Shown here in pieces: positions 1-9,416 of a DNA stretch of 64,000 bases (position 1 is its first letter; every line of letters starts with the position of its first letter). Position numbers and translations under genes: made by a program. The notes under the pieces were generated by a model that was not told where the DNA came from, made no database searches, and saw only the letters and a program-made list of their open reading frames with translations. This DNA comes from Fredinandcohnia quinoae (GTDB lineage: Bacteria > Bacillota > Bacilli > Bacillales > Bacillaceae_L), in the NCBI RefSeq assembly GCF_022427965.1, contig NZ_JAKTTI010000004.1, positions 1-64,000 on the forward strand, given 5' to 3'.

Positions 1-58
1 TTAATTTGAGAGTGGTTGTTTCTCTAAAACTGTCTACTATATAGGTACAATAGCAGAT

Positions 59-118
59 TAACGACCGTATTTCTGAAATAACAGCCGTATTTCTGAAATA
101 ATGACCGTATTTCATTAA
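59..118. repeat. Tandem 20-bp repeat, 3 units (array A)
   Basis: Three consecutive 20-bp units start at 59, 79 and 99. The first two share the core GCCGTATTTCTGAAA or GACCGTATTTCTGAAA, and the third is degenerate at its end. On the opposite strand this is the same unit as the five-unit arrays at 28072 and 38782 (TACGGTCATTATTTTTGAAA type). No ORF covers it. Its function is unknown. Confidence 0.85.
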
Positions 119-280
119 AATAGCAAATACCCTCTTCATACCAACAGCTATTTGTATGATTTAGAGGGTTATCTTCATTTCAATGCACGAGTATATTGGA
201 AAAAATCTAATATTGAGTAAGATTTACTCATACTTGTGCATATAATGTGGTACTCATTACTAATCCGGGAGGTGTGTATA

Positions 281-775
281 TTGATCCATATTGTTAAATC
301 TGGCGAAACCCTAACCCAGATATCAAAAGACTATCGTACTCCTCTTTCAGAAATTCTTCGTGCGAATCCATCCATCAATCCGAACGTCATATATCCAGGC
401 CAACCCATTACTATTCCAGGATTTCCACCTACAAATACGATCCCTTATAAAATCGAAATATCCATAAACAACCGAATCCTAAAGCTATTTAAAAACAATG
501 TTCTTCAAAAACCGTACCCAATTGCTGTTGGAAAGATGCTGACGGCAACACCATCAGGGAATTATATTATAATCAATAAGGCTCCTAACCCAGGTGGACC
601 ATTCGGCACAATGTGGATGAGCCTCTCAAAAGAACATTACGGAATTCACGGGACGAATAATCCAAGTTCAATTGGTCATGCAGTCTCCCACGGATGTGTT
701 CGCATGCACAACAAAGATGTAGAAGAACTAGCAAGAACAATTCCAATTGGAACACCTGTTATTATTCACCCTTAA
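281..775 (+). CDS. LysM domain L,D-transpeptidase (YkuD family)
   Basis: This 164-aa protein probably cross-links or remodels peptidoglycan by forming L,D bonds. Residues 1-46 are a LysM domain ([14 protein letters not shown] to YPGQPITIP) that binds cell-wall glycan. Residues about 55-163 are a YkuD catalytic domain with the HG(T) region near 123 and the signature SHGCVRM, where Cys139 is the nucleophile and His137 the base. The start chosen is TTG at 281 because GGGAGGTG lies just upstream at 268-275; an ATG at 236 has no ribosome binding site. There is no signal peptide, as in Bacillus YkuD, which is associated with spores and the cell wall. It is a single-gene unit. The family call is certain; the physiological role is inferred. 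Confidence 0.93.
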   Translation: MIHIVKSGETLTQISKDYRTPLSEILRANPSINPNVIYPGQPITIPGFPPTNTIPYKIEISINNRILKLFKNNVLQKPYPIAVGKMLTATPSGNYIIINKAPNPGGPFGTMWMSLSKEHYGIHGTNNPSSIGHAVSHGCVRMHNKDVEELARTIPIGTPVIIHP

Positions 776-891
776 GCTAATCTCCTCATTTACAATTGCA
801 TTTTTTACAACAATTTTGGTATTCATTTAGTCTTCTAATTGTGCTTGCTGAAATATAGGTTCAATTTTCCCTTCTCGTAAAATGCTACACC

Positions 892-1023
892 CTACCTATT
901 TTGCCAGTTATTTTTTGAAAAAATGTAATGGTGGTGTAATTGTTCGTCTATTTCAATACCACCTTTATAGGTGAAGCCTAGTTTTTGAATAACCTTTACA
1001 TTAGCTCCTGTTTCCTTTGGTCG
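892..1023 (-). pseudogene. Remnant of a GNAT acetyltransferase (C-terminal piece)
   Basis: The minus strand from 1023 to a TAG at 892-894 is open for about 43 codons and reads as the end of a RimJ/RimL-type N-acetyltransferase: ETGANVKVIQKLGFTYKG, then a tail ending in YIFSKNNWQNR. The pattern (A)N...KV..KLGF...G is typical of the last acetyl-CoA-binding helix and beta-bulge of GNAT proteins. There is no start codon or ribosome binding site, and the piece begins directly after the stop codon of the neighbouring exporter gene. It is therefore a fossil left by a deletion or rearrangement. The family call rests on this short stretch only. Confidence 0.6.
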
Positions 1024-1026
1024 TAA

Positions 1027-2322
1027 TTACATATTTTTTTGTAGATGACCTACATTTTTTTCAAAATCAGCTTCTTTCTCTTTCCATAATCGTTTCTGAA
1101 ATAAAATTGCCAAGCTGCCAATTAACGTACAAATGATTCCTATACTGATAAATATAGTTCCTGCTCCCCAATTTTGAACAAGGAAACCACCGATTAGTGG
1201 AGCCAATACAACACAAAAACTTGCGATAGAGTTGCTAATTCCAGATATACGGCCAATAGTTTCTTTTGAAGTATGCTTCTGAATAATATATTGAAACCCT
1301 ATTGAATATAACGCAACACCAATCCCAACAACAATTCCATATACGATTGGCAGCCATAGTTGAAATCCAATTTGTAGTAATCCGACTCCACCAAAGCCTA
1401 TACCAATACAAACAAGACTTCCCCCCAATAACCAACCATACCCTCTTAAATGTTCATAGCGATTTAAAAACAACATCATCATTACTGCTCCTAATCCTGA
1501 AGCTGCAAAAAGCCAACCAAGTATCTCTTGTCTGTTAGGGGCAATTTCACGAAACCACGTTGTGTACTGTACATCTATCATTTGAATGAAGAGTAATCCC
1601 ACGAATGATATAAGAAAACTTACCCAGAGAATACGGTGTTCAACGATAATCACCCAGCCCTCTCTCCAAGATTGCCAAAATGTCGGTTGATGTACATCTC
1701 CTTCTCTTTGTACTTGTACCGTTTGTGAAAGTTCAATCTTTTTTTGTACTAAAATAGTTAACAAAATTAATGAAGATAGAAAAAAAGCAATTGCATTGAT
1801 TAGAATACATATTTGGGGAGAAGTTGCACTAGCTAAAATTCCTCCAATAAAAGGAGCGATTATCTTTGAAAGTTGCATCACTATTCCATTTAATGAAGCT
1901 GCTTTTACTAGTTGATTCTCTGGTACAACTAGTTTAATTAGCCCTTGTTGAGCTGGAAAATGAACTACATTGACGATAGATCGTAACGAAATAATCAACA
2001 GTGCCCACCAAGGATTTGATGCTAAAAATAATAGAAGAGTTAACAGGGAAGTAAGTACATCGGCTACCATCATTAGCTTGACTTTATTCACTCTATCAGC
2101 AAAGACACCTGAAAATTGACCCAATATCGCCTGTGGTAATGCAATTGCCACTGGAATTAATGCGATAAGAATAGGGTCTGCTTGCCATACATAACCAAAA
2201 ATAATCATAATGGCAATCATATCAAAATAATGTCCCATCATTGAAACCGAGTATGATGCAAACATTCTCATAAATATTCCATTTTTCCAGATGCTTGACT
2301 GATTAATTATACGTTTCAACAT
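1027..2322 (-). CDS. MFS exporter (MFS_3 / macrolide-efflux-like)
   Basis: This 431-aa integral membrane protein has about 12 hydrophobic helices and a typical MFS loop 2-3 motif (GQFSGVFADRVNKVKLM, about residues 71-87). It resembles the proton-driven drug or siderophore exporters grouped in MFS_3; the substrate cannot be read from sequence. The start chosen is ATG at 2322, with AAAAGG about 7 bases upstream. A GTG at 2331 overlaps that ribosome binding site and is less likely. It lies 120 bases downstream of the winged-helix regulator on the same strand, so the two may be co-transcribed. A hairpin sits between them. Confidence 0.85.
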   Translation of the reverse strand: MLKRIINQSSIWKNGIFMRMFASYSVSMMGHYFDMIAIMIIFGYVWQADPILIALIPVAIALPQAILGQFSGVFADRVNKVKLMMVADVLTSLLTLLLFLASNPWWALLIISLRSIVNVVHFPAQQGLIKLVVPENQLVKAASLNGIVMQLSKIIAPFIGGILASATSPQICILINAIAFFLSSLILLTILVQKKIELSQTVQVQREGDVHQPTFWQSWREGWVIIVEHRILWVSFLISFVGLLFIQMIDVQYTTWFREIAPNRQEILGWLFAASGLGAVMMMLFLNRYEHLRGYGWLLGGSLVCIGIGFGGVGLLQIGFQLWLPIVYGIVVGIGVALYSIGFQYIIQKHTSKETIGRISGISNSIASFCVVLAPLIGGFLVQNWGAGTIFISIGIICTLIGSLAILFQKRLWKEKEADFEKNVGHLQKNM

Positions 2323-2349
2323 TGGTATCACCTTTTCCTTATAGTAATC

Positions 2350-2391
2350 AACAAGAAATTCAAGATTTTAATCTCTTTAAATCTTCTTGTT
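2350..2391. promoter_or_regulatory. Inverted repeat between regulator and exporter genes
   Basis: AACAAGAA (2350-2357) is mirrored by TTCTTGTT (2384-2391), and further AAGATTT/AAATCTT pairing lies inside. It is in the 118-bp gap between the regulator and exporter genes. No U-tract follows on the minus strand, so it is more likely an operator or an mRNA processing or stability structure than a terminator. Confidence 0.45.
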
Positions 2392-2448
2392 AATTCCATA
2401 GTAGTGATCCAATATCAGAGGAATATCAAATAGCCAATTTTTAAATTT

Positions 2449-3603
2449 TCAACCTAAATGCTTATGTAATATATATTTCACTTCTAAAAGTAGTTCAGGA
2501 AAGTTATATTCTTTATTCAATTTTTCCCTTCTCTCTTTTAATCTTTTGTACGTAACATCGTCCGTTACTGTATGCTCTAATAAAAACATAGAAACATCTA
2601 AAGCTAGAAAGAGATGTGATTTAAAATTCGTTTTTCTTATGATCTCATAACCAGTTTCTGTTTCTAATCTGCCACGGTTCTGTTCACCATTTCGAATCAA
2701 AAACAAACCTTTCAATATGGTGAAAATTCCTAATTCACGTTGATATGGCTTTTTAATGTAAAATTCATCCATTTGATTGCAAAGCTCTTCAAAAACATCA
2801 TCATCATTTTGATAGAGTGCTAAAATCATTTTAATATTTTTTAAAAAGGGATAATACCCGTGATCTGTATTTGTAATCTCAGGTGCTATCGTCTCGGAGA
2901 GTTTATTCATATATTGACTTGCTCTAGTGGCTTCCTGATTAAAAACATAGGCAAATAATAGTCCTAATGTTTCTGCTTCATATCTAGTATTCTTAGAGAA
3001 TGCATTTCTATTTATTCCATTGTTAAGATATGTTATCGATTGGCTGTAATCCCTTGATATTGTTTGGAAAATCCCGATTAGAAAATACAATTTTTCTGAC
3101 ATTGGAATCTTCTTATCATGAATAAACCACCAAAAATCACCTTTCTTATAAGCCATAATTGACTCATAGTCTTTTGGTAGTTCTATACCTAATGACTTCT
3201 TTTCAATGAACGTATCAATTGCTTCTCCTTGCCCATAAAGATGATACTTTTTAATCAAGGCTTCCATTAATTGATGAAATTCCTCGTCTTTGCTGATTGG
3301 AGCGATTTCATTTTCATTTTTATCATAAGTCATTTGATAACCATAACCTTTAACGGTCTCAATAGTAAAATCGGCTGACCATGGTTTAAGCTTTTTCCTC
3401 AACCGATAAATATGATCGTCTACCGTTCGATCAGAAGGTGATTCCATGGACCAAACTGAATTTAAGAGCTGCTCACGGGAAAATGCTTGATTTGCATTCT
3501 CATAGAGGTATTGAAGCAGAAAATACTCCTTACGTAATAAGTTGATTTGTTCACCCTTGAATTTCACTGCATATTCAGTCAATGTAAATAGTAGTTGAGC
3601 CAT
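2449..3603 (-). CDS. Winged-helix (OmpR/PhoB-type) transcriptional regulator with helical C-terminal domain
   Basis: This 384-aa protein has an N-terminal OmpR/PhoB winged-helix DNA-binding domain (about residues 5-95) with recognition helix RTVDDHIYRLRKKL and wing VKGYGYQMTY. It has no receiver domain, so a response-regulator mechanism is not expected. Residues about 105-384 are all-helical and TPR-like, as in SARP/BTAD-type regulators where this part senses a ligand or protein. The start is ATG at 3603, preceded by GGGAG. It is directly upstream of the MFS exporter gene on the same strand, which suggests it controls that exporter. The domain call is firm; the target is inferred. Confidence 0.8.
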   Translation of the reverse strand: MAQLLFTLTEYAVKFKGEQINLLRKEYFLLQYLYENANQAFSREQLLNSVWSMESPSDRTVDDHIYRLRKKLKPWSADFTIETVKGYGYQMTYDKNENEIAPISKDEEFHQLMEALIKKYHLYGQGEAIDTFIEKKSLGIELPKDYESIMAYKKGDFWWFIHDKKIPMSEKLYFLIGIFQTISRDYSQSITYLNNGINRNAFSKNTRYEAETLGLLFAYVFNQEATRASQYMNKLSETIAPEITNTDHGYYPFLKNIKMILALYQNDDDVFEELCNQMDEFYIKKPYQRELGIFTILKGLFLIRNGEQNRGRLETETGYEIIRKTNFKSHLFLALDVSMFLLEHTVTDDVTYKRLKERREKLNKEYNFPELLLEVKYILHKHLG

Positions 3604-3741
3604 TGTTTATCTCCCTATTCCACTTATTAGGTAGGCAAAATTAAAATTTCTTCAAATATATTCGCTATCTGAATTGAATTTACCTGCATTTGAATATTAT
3701 AAAGAAAACTCGGCGACAGCAGAGCCGTAGTTGCACTTATT

Positions 3742-3771
3742 CGGATAAGAAAGTTTATACTTTCTTATCCG
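3742..3771. repeat. Perfect 13-bp inverted repeat with 4-base loop
   Basis: CGGATAAGAAAGT and its exact complement ACTTTCTTATCCG are separated by TTAT. It lies in the 223-bp gap between two minus-strand genes, next to the terminator at 3774. It could be part of a complex terminator or the remnant of an intergenic repeat; no coding frame supports it. Confidence 0.7.
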
Positions 3772-3773
3772 TC

Positions 3774-3804
3774 AAAAAAGCGATCTTCATTACTGAAGAA
3801 TCGC
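3774..3804 (-). terminator. Rho-independent terminator of the YdeI-like gene
   Basis: On the minus strand, the stem GCGATTCTTCA / TGAAGATCGC (one bulged base) is followed by six T residues. It lies 23 bases after the stop codon of the gene ending at 3827. Confidence 0.85.
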
Positions 3805-3826
3805 ATTTAAAAATTATAATAGACTG

Positions 3827-4498
3827 CTATTTCTTATCTCTCCGATATAAATCCATTGTCTTATATCCCTCAGCCAGTACAACTTCCATTTCTAGCAGGC
3901 GTTTTTCCTGTGTTTCTTTCCTTTTTGCACTGTACACATATCGCGCCCAATCCTTTTGGTAACCAAATGTTAATTGCTCGTATATGTTTAATAGATCATC
4001 ATTCTTACTCAGATATTGCTTAATATCTTCAACATTTGCAATATAGTCATCAACACATTGACTAGGCTTCGCACTACCTTTCTTCGCCTTCTTTGGTGCT
4101 GGCCTTAGGCCAATAACCGTGAAATCATCATTCAAGCTAACCATTCTTGCAAATTTAATATCGCTACCTAACGCATATCCTTCCTCATTGACCTGTAAAG
4201 CTGGAAAAATACTATCACGCTCGATATATTCCTTGTATTTTTTATTACCCTTTTTGGGATAAGCAAAATATAAATACCCTTTATCGGTCAGCAATTGTTT
4301 ATCAATAATAGATTGTAACTGTTCCTTTAATTCGTCTAATTGAAAGACAAAAGTAAAAATAAGATCGTATTTTTCATTTTTAATTGAAACGTCATACTCT
4401 AATTCATTAAAATCATTAATTTCTTCGGGGGTCTGTATAATAAGTTTTGCAGGGTATTTTTGTAGATTTAATTTCTCAATTATTGTCTTAGTTGGCAT
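3827..4498 (-). CDS. YdeI/OmpD-associated family protein
   Basis: This 223-aa soluble protein has the C-terminal YdeI/OmpD-associated signature: YQKDWARYVYSAKRKETQ, then a conserved KRLLEMEVVLAEGYKTMD tail. The N-terminal half (residues 1-130) is a DUF3052-like alpha/beta domain. Members of this family are linked to protection against bacteriocins and peptides in enterobacteria, but the biochemical role is unknown. The start is ATG at 4498, with GGAGGT 6 bases upstream. It is a single-gene unit closed by the terminator at 3774. Confidence 0.75.
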   Translation of the reverse strand: MPTKTIIEKLNLQKYPAKLIIQTPEEINDFNELEYDVSIKNEKYDLIFTFVFQLDELKEQLQSIIDKQLLTDKGYLYFAYPKKGNKKYKEYIERDSIFPALQVNEEGYALGSDIKFARMVSLNDDFTVIGLRPAPKKAKKGSAKPSQCVDDYIANVEDIKQYLSKNDDLLNIYEQLTFGYQKDWARYVYSAKRKETQEKRLLEMEVVLAEGYKTMDLYRRDKK

Positions 4499-4595
4499 AG
4501 AAAGACCTCCATACTATACGATTGATTTTATCATTATAGTATCACAAATAAAGGACCTAATCCCAATAGAAGAGTGAAGATAAGTACTTTCAATC

Positions 4596-4628
4596 AAAAT
4601 AAGAGGAGGGCTATATTTCTCCCTCCTC
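4596..4628 (-). terminator. Terminator of the beta-glucoside operon
   Basis: On the minus strand, stem GAGGAGGG / CCCTCCTC with a 10-base loop is followed by TTATTTTG, 17 bases after the GH30 stop codon. It closes the long minus-strand operon that starts near 13.1 kb. Confidence 0.85.
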
Positions 4629-4644
4629 CCCCTATGAAATTTAG

Positions 4645-5982
4645 TCAATTAACAATAAATGTTGTAATTGAATGGGCAGGTACATCAATCTCACCAAATT
4701 CTTCATCAATACTAAGTGTGAAATTCTGTCTATTATCGGTTTCATTTAATATAATGATAACATTTGATCCATCTGGGTTATTGAATCCCGTCGCGGCAAG
4801 CTTCACATTGTTTACAGAGACGGCTATGCGTTTTGCCCCCACTTGAATATACTTACTAAAATGTCCAATAAAATAGAAAGAGCTATTATAATGAACAATA
4901 TCTTTTTTTGAATCGATAATGACTGGAGCGTCACAATAATTACCGACATGGTTTGGTCCGCCCTGTTCATCTAAGACAATATTCCAATCAATGAAGCCTT
5001 CAAGCCAGTTATTTATATCCCCGATTATATTTCTGGCATAGCGCTCACCCGTATGCCACTCACCAAGCTTTACTCCTCCTTCAATACAGCCTTCAGTAAA
5101 AAGTAAGTGCTTATCCGGGAATAATTCATGCACTTTAGTAAGATTTTCAAATTCCTCAGATATGTACCAATGGTTGCCAATTCCCCATACATATTTGGAT
5201 GCTTCCGGGTCGTTTAACACCACACTAGCTCTCTCTACTATAATATCGCGATTATGATCCCAGATAATAATCTTCACTTGATCTAGATTCGCTTCAGCTA
5301 GCGTTGGCCCTAAATGATCCCTAACAAAATCCCGCTCCTCCTCAGCGCTATATAAACAAGAATCCCATACTTGCTTAGCTTCTGGCTCATTTTGAATAGA
5401 AACAGCCCATATTGAAATCCCTTTTTCATTCATCGCTTCGATATACTTAACAAAATACTTCGACCATAATGAATCGTATTCCCTCTTCAGCTTACCACCG
5501 TGGTTCATTTCATTATTTGTTTTCATCCATGATGGTGGACTCCAAGGAGATGCCATTAGCTTCAACGGCTTCCCTGCAACCTTTTCTATATCATGAAGAA
5601 GTGGCAATACATATTTTTCTTCATGTTCAATCGAAAAGCTAGCAAGTGTTTCGTCCATATAGTCCACATAATCATAATTACCAAGTGAGAAGTCACTGCT
5701 GTTAATATGGACACGCCCCAAGTTATAGCCTAGACCATTATCTGGATCATAATAAGCAGTAATAATTTCTTCACGATGCTTTTGTGATACTAGATTTAAG
5801 TTATATGCGGATGATTCAGTTATCGCACCACCAAATCCTAACCAGGTTTGAAATGTTTCCGATGGGTTAACCATTACATCTGCATTGTTGGCTTGTTTCT
5901 TATCAAATGTAAGGGATGACTCCTGCCAAAAGACATTCGTCTCCTTAACCGACTGAATAACTTTCACCTCTTTTGTCACCAT
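4645..5982 (-). CDS. GH30 family glycoside hydrolase (glucosylceramidase / beta-1,6-glucanase type)
   Basis: This 445-aa TIM-barrel enzyme hydrolyses beta-linked glucosides by a retaining mechanism. Visible family marks are GFGGAITES (residues 49-57), SPWSPPSWMK (145-154), the acid/base Glu199 in SIQNEPE and the nucleophile Glu297 in LLFTEG. A beta-sandwich tail ends at NV near 445. There is no signal peptide, so it works inside the cell on imported oligosaccharides or glycosides. It is the last gene of the LacI/ABC/GH1 operon, 48 bases after the GH1 gene. The start is ATG with GGAG upstream. The exact linkage cannot be told; GH30 members with this layout include beta-glucosylceramidases and beta-1,6-glucanases. 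Confidence 0.9.
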   Translation of the reverse strand: MVTKEVKVIQSVKETNVFWQESSLTFDKKQANNADVMVNPSETFQTWLGFGGAITESSAYNLNLVSQKHREEIITAYYDPDNGLGYNLGRVHINSSDFSLGNYDYVDYMDETLASFSIEHEEKYVLPLLHDIEKVAGKPLKLMASPWSPPSWMKTNNEMNHGGKLKREYDSLWSKYFVKYIEAMNEKGISIWAVSIQNEPEAKQVWDSCLYSAEEERDFVRDHLGPTLAEANLDQVKIIIWDHNRDIIVERASVVLNDPEASKYVWGIGNHWYISEEFENLTKVHELFPDKHLLFTEGCIEGGVKLGEWHTGERYARNIIGDINNWLEGFIDWNIVLDEQGGPNHVGNYCDAPVIIDSKKDIVHYNSSFYFIGHFSKYIQVGAKRIAVSVNNVKLAATGFNNPDGSNVIIILNETDNRQNFTLSIDEEFGEIDVPAHSITTFIVN

Positions 5983-6030
5983 TATTCATCTCCTGTTAAA
6001 AATAGTTTACTATTTTGATATTCAACTCAT

Positions 6031-7365
6031 TTATACTTCTCTAGCCATAACCACATCACGGTAGAATTTTGCACTATCTTTTAGTGTTCGCTTTTGTGTT
6101 TCAAAATCAACGTAAACGATGCCAAATCGTTTATTATAACCAAAAGCCCATTCAAAATTATCCAATAGAGACCAAACAAAATAGCCAGAAATATTCATTC
6201 CTTCATCATTTAATTCGGCAATCGCTTGTAAATGTTGTTGGATATAACTAGTCCGCTCACTATCATGAACACTTCCATCTGGCATCAATTGGTCAGGATA
6301 AGATGCACCATTTTCAGTGATAACGATAGGTAAGTCTGTGTAATTTGCACGCAGGTAGTGGATAAGCTCTTGAAATTCTTTAGGTGATACATCCCAGCCC
6401 ATGCTGGTCTTATCATATTCAGAGTGAGCATACCCAAATAGAAAATCACTTGCGCTATTAAATTCCACCAAACCCCTGCTATAATAATTAACCCCAAAAA
6501 AGTCACATTCAACTGAAATAGTGTCAAGGTCTTCATCAAGGATAAACGAAAAATCATGAACATATTTTGAAAAGAGATTAATCATATCAACAGGATAGCA
6601 TCCTTTAAAAATAGGATCTAAAAACCACCGATTTGTATAACCCTCTGCATTATTTTTTGCAATTTTATCATTGTAGCTGTTACTAGCTGAATAAAATGGA
6701 GTTAAATTTAATGTGATACCAATAGGTGTGGATGATTGAAACTCTTCTTTTAAAAGCTTCACTGTTTGCCCGTGGGATAATAAAATATGGTGCGCTGCTT
6801 TTAAAGCTTCTTCCATGTTTCTGTGACCAGGTGCATGTACTCCTTGATGGTATCCAAGGAATGCCGCACACCAAGGTTCATTCTGTGTAATCCAACTATC
6901 TACTTGACCATCTAGTTCTTCAAATACTTTTTTAGCATACTCTCGGAACCAGTCTAATGATTTACGTGAAGCCCACCCACCTTGATCTTGTGCCCATTGT
7001 GGAAGATCCCAATGGTAAAGTGTGCCCACTGGTTTAATATTATTTGCTTTCAGCTCAGAGATTAGATTCTTATAAAACTTCATTCCAGACTCATTATAGA
7101 TACCTTCCTCCGGAAAGATTCTAGGCCACGCAATCGAAAAGCGGTAGCTTTCTACACCAAGATTTTTGATAATTTGAATATCTTCTTTGTATAAATGATA
7201 ATGATCACAGGCTACTGCACCGTTATTCCCTTGAAACACCTTTCCAGGTATATTAGCGAATGTATCCCAAATGGATGGTGTACGGCCATCTTGAAATGCC
7301 CCGCCTTCCACTTGATACGAAGAGGTAGCTGTTCCAAAAACAAATGACTCTCCAAATTTTCTCAA
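6031..7365 (-). CDS. GH1 beta-glucosidase
   Basis: This 444-aa GH1 enzyme cleaves terminal beta-glucosyl residues in the cytoplasm. It has the N-terminal signature FVFGTATSSYQVEG (residues 8-21), acid/base Glu163 in TQNEPW and nucleophile Glu351 in ITENGA. The sugar-binding pair Glu405-Trp406 in DNFEWA is typical of enzymes acting on unphosphorylated sugars; 6-phospho-beta-glucosidases differ here. This agrees with uptake by the neighbouring ABC transporter rather than by a PTS. The start is TTG at 7365 with GGAGG upstream. It lies between the ATPase gene (67 bases) and the GH30 gene in the same operon. Confidence 0.95.
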   Translation of the reverse strand: MRKFGESFVFGTATSSYQVEGGAFQDGRTPSIWDTFANIPGKVFQGNNGAVACDHYHLYKEDIQIIKNLGVESYRFSIAWPRIFPEEGIYNESGMKFYKNLISELKANNIKPVGTLYHWDLPQWAQDQGGWASRKSLDWFREYAKKVFEELDGQVDSWITQNEPWCAAFLGYHQGVHAPGHRNMEEALKAAHHILLSHGQTVKLLKEEFQSSTPIGITLNLTPFYSASNSYNDKIAKNNAEGYTNRWFLDPIFKGCYPVDMINLFSKYVHDFSFILDEDLDTISVECDFFGVNYYSRGLVEFNSASDFLFGYAHSEYDKTSMGWDVSPKEFQELIHYLRANYTDLPIVITENGASYPDQLMPDGSVHDSERTSYIQQHLQAIAELNDEGMNISGYFVWSLLDNFEWAFGYNKRFGIVYVDFETQKRTLKDSAKFYRDVVMAREV

Positions 7366-7432
7366 TGTTTAATCCTCCTATAGATTTTCTCTTCAATCCG
7401 TTTCTCTTAAGTAAGAATAATAAAGTTATAAC

Positions 7433-8425
7433 TCAAGCTAATTCTGATCCAATATGGTGACAAGCTACATAATGTCCTTCTTTCACTTGGTCTAAGGACG
7501 GGATTATCTCTTTACAAATATATGTTGCCAACGGACATCGATGGGCAAAAGGACAACCTTTTCTTCCATCTGATAGATCAGGTGGTTCATTCTTCATATT
7601 TGTTAAATCGATTTGCGATGCACTACCGGGTGTTGCTGAAAGTAATAATTGAGTGTACGGATTTAAAGGTCTTTTTATTATTTCTTTTGATTCAGCAACT
7701 TCCATCACCTTTCCACCATACAAAACCATGATTCTATCCCCAAAATAACGTGCAGAAGCTAAATCATGTGTAATGTATAAATAAGATAATCCTAAATCTC
7801 TTTTTAATTCGTTCATTAGTTGCAGAATTCCAGCTCGTATAGAAACATCCAGCATTGATGTAGGTTCATCTGCCACAATGAATTGTGGATTAACTGCCAA
7901 AGCACGTGCAATAGCGAGACGTTGCCTCTGCCCACCTGATAGTTCATGTGGATACTTTTTTCGAATTTCATTGACAGGCGTTAGACCAACTTGAAGGAGT
8001 AATTCAGTAATTTTTTGATCTAACACTTCTCCCTTAAAACCCTGATGCTTTCGCAAAGGGAATTTTACATGACTTTCGATTGTTTTAACTGGATTCAAAG
8101 AACCAAATGGATCTTGAAAAATCATTTGTGCTACTTGTCTATAACTCTGAAGTTCTTTGCCTTTAATATCATTTATCCTATTACCAGCAACGAGTATCTC
8201 ACCTTCTGTAGGATTAAGCAGGCGTACCAAAGCTCTTCCAATTGTTGTTTTTCCACTTCCTGATTCCCCTACTAATGCCAAGACCTCACCTTTATTTATT
8301 TCTAGACTAACCTTATCAACAGGTGTGATAAACTTTTTCCCTTTATTCCCACGAACCGGAAACTTTATTACTAAATCTTTTACTTCTACTAATAAAGAGG
8401 TTGCTAGCATGACTTCATTATTCAT
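7433..8425 (-). CDS. Opp/Dpp-type ABC transporter ATP-binding protein (OppF-like)
   Basis: This 330-aa ATPase is the second nucleotide-binding subunit of an importer. It has Walker A GESGSGKTT, signature LSGGQRQRLAIARAL, Walker B FIVADEPTS, and the C-terminal oligopeptide/dipeptide motif with four cysteines (CPFAHRCPLATYIC...) that can hold an iron-sulfur cluster in some relatives. Its ATG overlaps the stop of the OppD-like gene by 8 bases, so the two are translationally coupled. Although the family is named for peptides, many clusters next to glycoside hydrolases (for example in Thermotoga) import beta-glucan oligosaccharides; the GH1 and GH30 neighbours suggest that here. Confidence 0.93.
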   Translation of the reverse strand: MNNEVMLATSLLVEVKDLVIKFPVRGNKGKKFITPVDKVSLEINKGEVLALVGESGSGKTTIGRALVRLLNPTEGEILVAGNRINDIKGKELQSYRQVAQMIFQDPFGSLNPVKTIESHVKFPLRKHQGFKGEVLDQKITELLLQVGLTPVNEIRKKYPHELSGGQRQRLAIARALAVNPQFIVADEPTSMLDVSIRAGILQLMNELKRDLGLSYLYITHDLASARYFGDRIMVLYGGKVMEVAESKEIIKRPLNPYTQLLLSATPGSASQIDLTNMKNEPPDLSDGRKGCPFAHRCPLATYICKEIIPSLDQVKEGHYVACHHIGSELA

Positions 8426-9416
8426 GAATTGTCACCTCTTCTCCAACCATGTCATAAAGATGACACTCAATATATCTATTTCCCACCTTACTTCCTGCTG
8501 GTTGCTCTGTCTTGCACCGATCATTAGCATATGGACATCTTGGATGGAAGGAACATCCACTTGGCAAATCTATAAGATTTGGAGGATTACCAGGTATCCC
8601 TTCAATAATCACCTCATCTGCAGTCAGTTGAGGAATTGCATTAATAAGTCCTTTCGTATATGGATGGTGTTTATCCTTATGACTAAGGGATTGACTATCT
8701 GTTACTTCTATAAATCTACCTGCATACATAATCGCAACCTTTGAAGCAAGTTCGGTTACTAAACTAAAATCATGACTGATAAATAAAATAGCAAACTTCT
8801 TTACCTTTTGAATCTCTTTGATCTTATCTAAAATAGAACGCTGTACAACAACATCTAATGCAGTTGTTGGTTCGTCCATAATAACTAATTTTGGATCAAG
8901 TGCAATCGCAATCGCGATGACAACCCTTTGTCTCATTCCGCCAGATAATTCATGTGGATAACTATTCAAATGAGTTGGGTCGATACTTACAATTTCAAAT
9001 AACTCTTTCGCTTTTACTTTCGCTTCTTTCAACGTCATTTTTTTGTGATGACTCAAGAATACATCAACGATTTGAGCCTCAATCGTTAATACTGGATTTA
9101 GTGCATTCATGGCACTTTGAAAAACCATTGACATTTGACTCCAACGAAACTTACGTAGTTCCTTTTTATTCAAGCTGTATACATCTTGCCCCATTATCTT
9201 AATTTTTCCATTTGTTAACATGGCATTATTTTTTAAAAGTCGAATAATCGCATTACCCAGTGTAGATTTACCAGATCCAGACTCCCCAATTAATCCTACA
9301 ATCGTATTTTCATAGATTTTTAGTGAGACATCATTAACGGCTTGAACCATCCCTGCTGGCGAATCATAACCAACTGAAACATTTTCAAGTTCAAGCACGG
9401 GCAGCTTTTCTTCCAT
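8418..9416 (-). CDS. Opp/Dpp-type ABC transporter ATP-binding protein (OppD-like)
   Basis: This 332-aa ATPase has Walker A GESGSGKST, signature LSGGMRQRVVIAIAIA, Walker B LVIMDEPTT and a C-terminal cysteine motif (GCSFHPRCPYANDRC). It pairs with the OppF-like subunit to power the same importer. The start chosen is ATG at 9416, preceded by GGAGGAGG; the longer frame to 9473 has no such site. The gene overlaps the end of the upstream permease gene by 26 bases and the downstream ATPase gene by 8, so the operon is very compact. Confidence 0.93.
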   Translation of the reverse strand: MEEKLPVLELENVSVGYDSPAGMVQAVNDVSLKIYENTIVGLIGESGSGKSTLGNAIIRLLKNNAMLTNGKIKIMGQDVYSLNKKELRKFRWSQMSMVFQSAMNALNPVLTIEAQIVDVFLSHHKKMTLKEAKVKAKELFEIVSIDPTHLNSYPHELSGGMRQRVVIAIAIALDPKLVIMDEPTTALDVVVQRSILDKIKEIQKVKKFAILFISHDFSLVTELASKVAIMYAGRFIEVTDSQSLSHKDKHHPYTKGLINAIPQLTADEVIIEGIPGNPPNLIDLPSGCSFHPRCPYANDRCKTEQPAGSKVGNRYIECHLYDMVGEEVTIHE

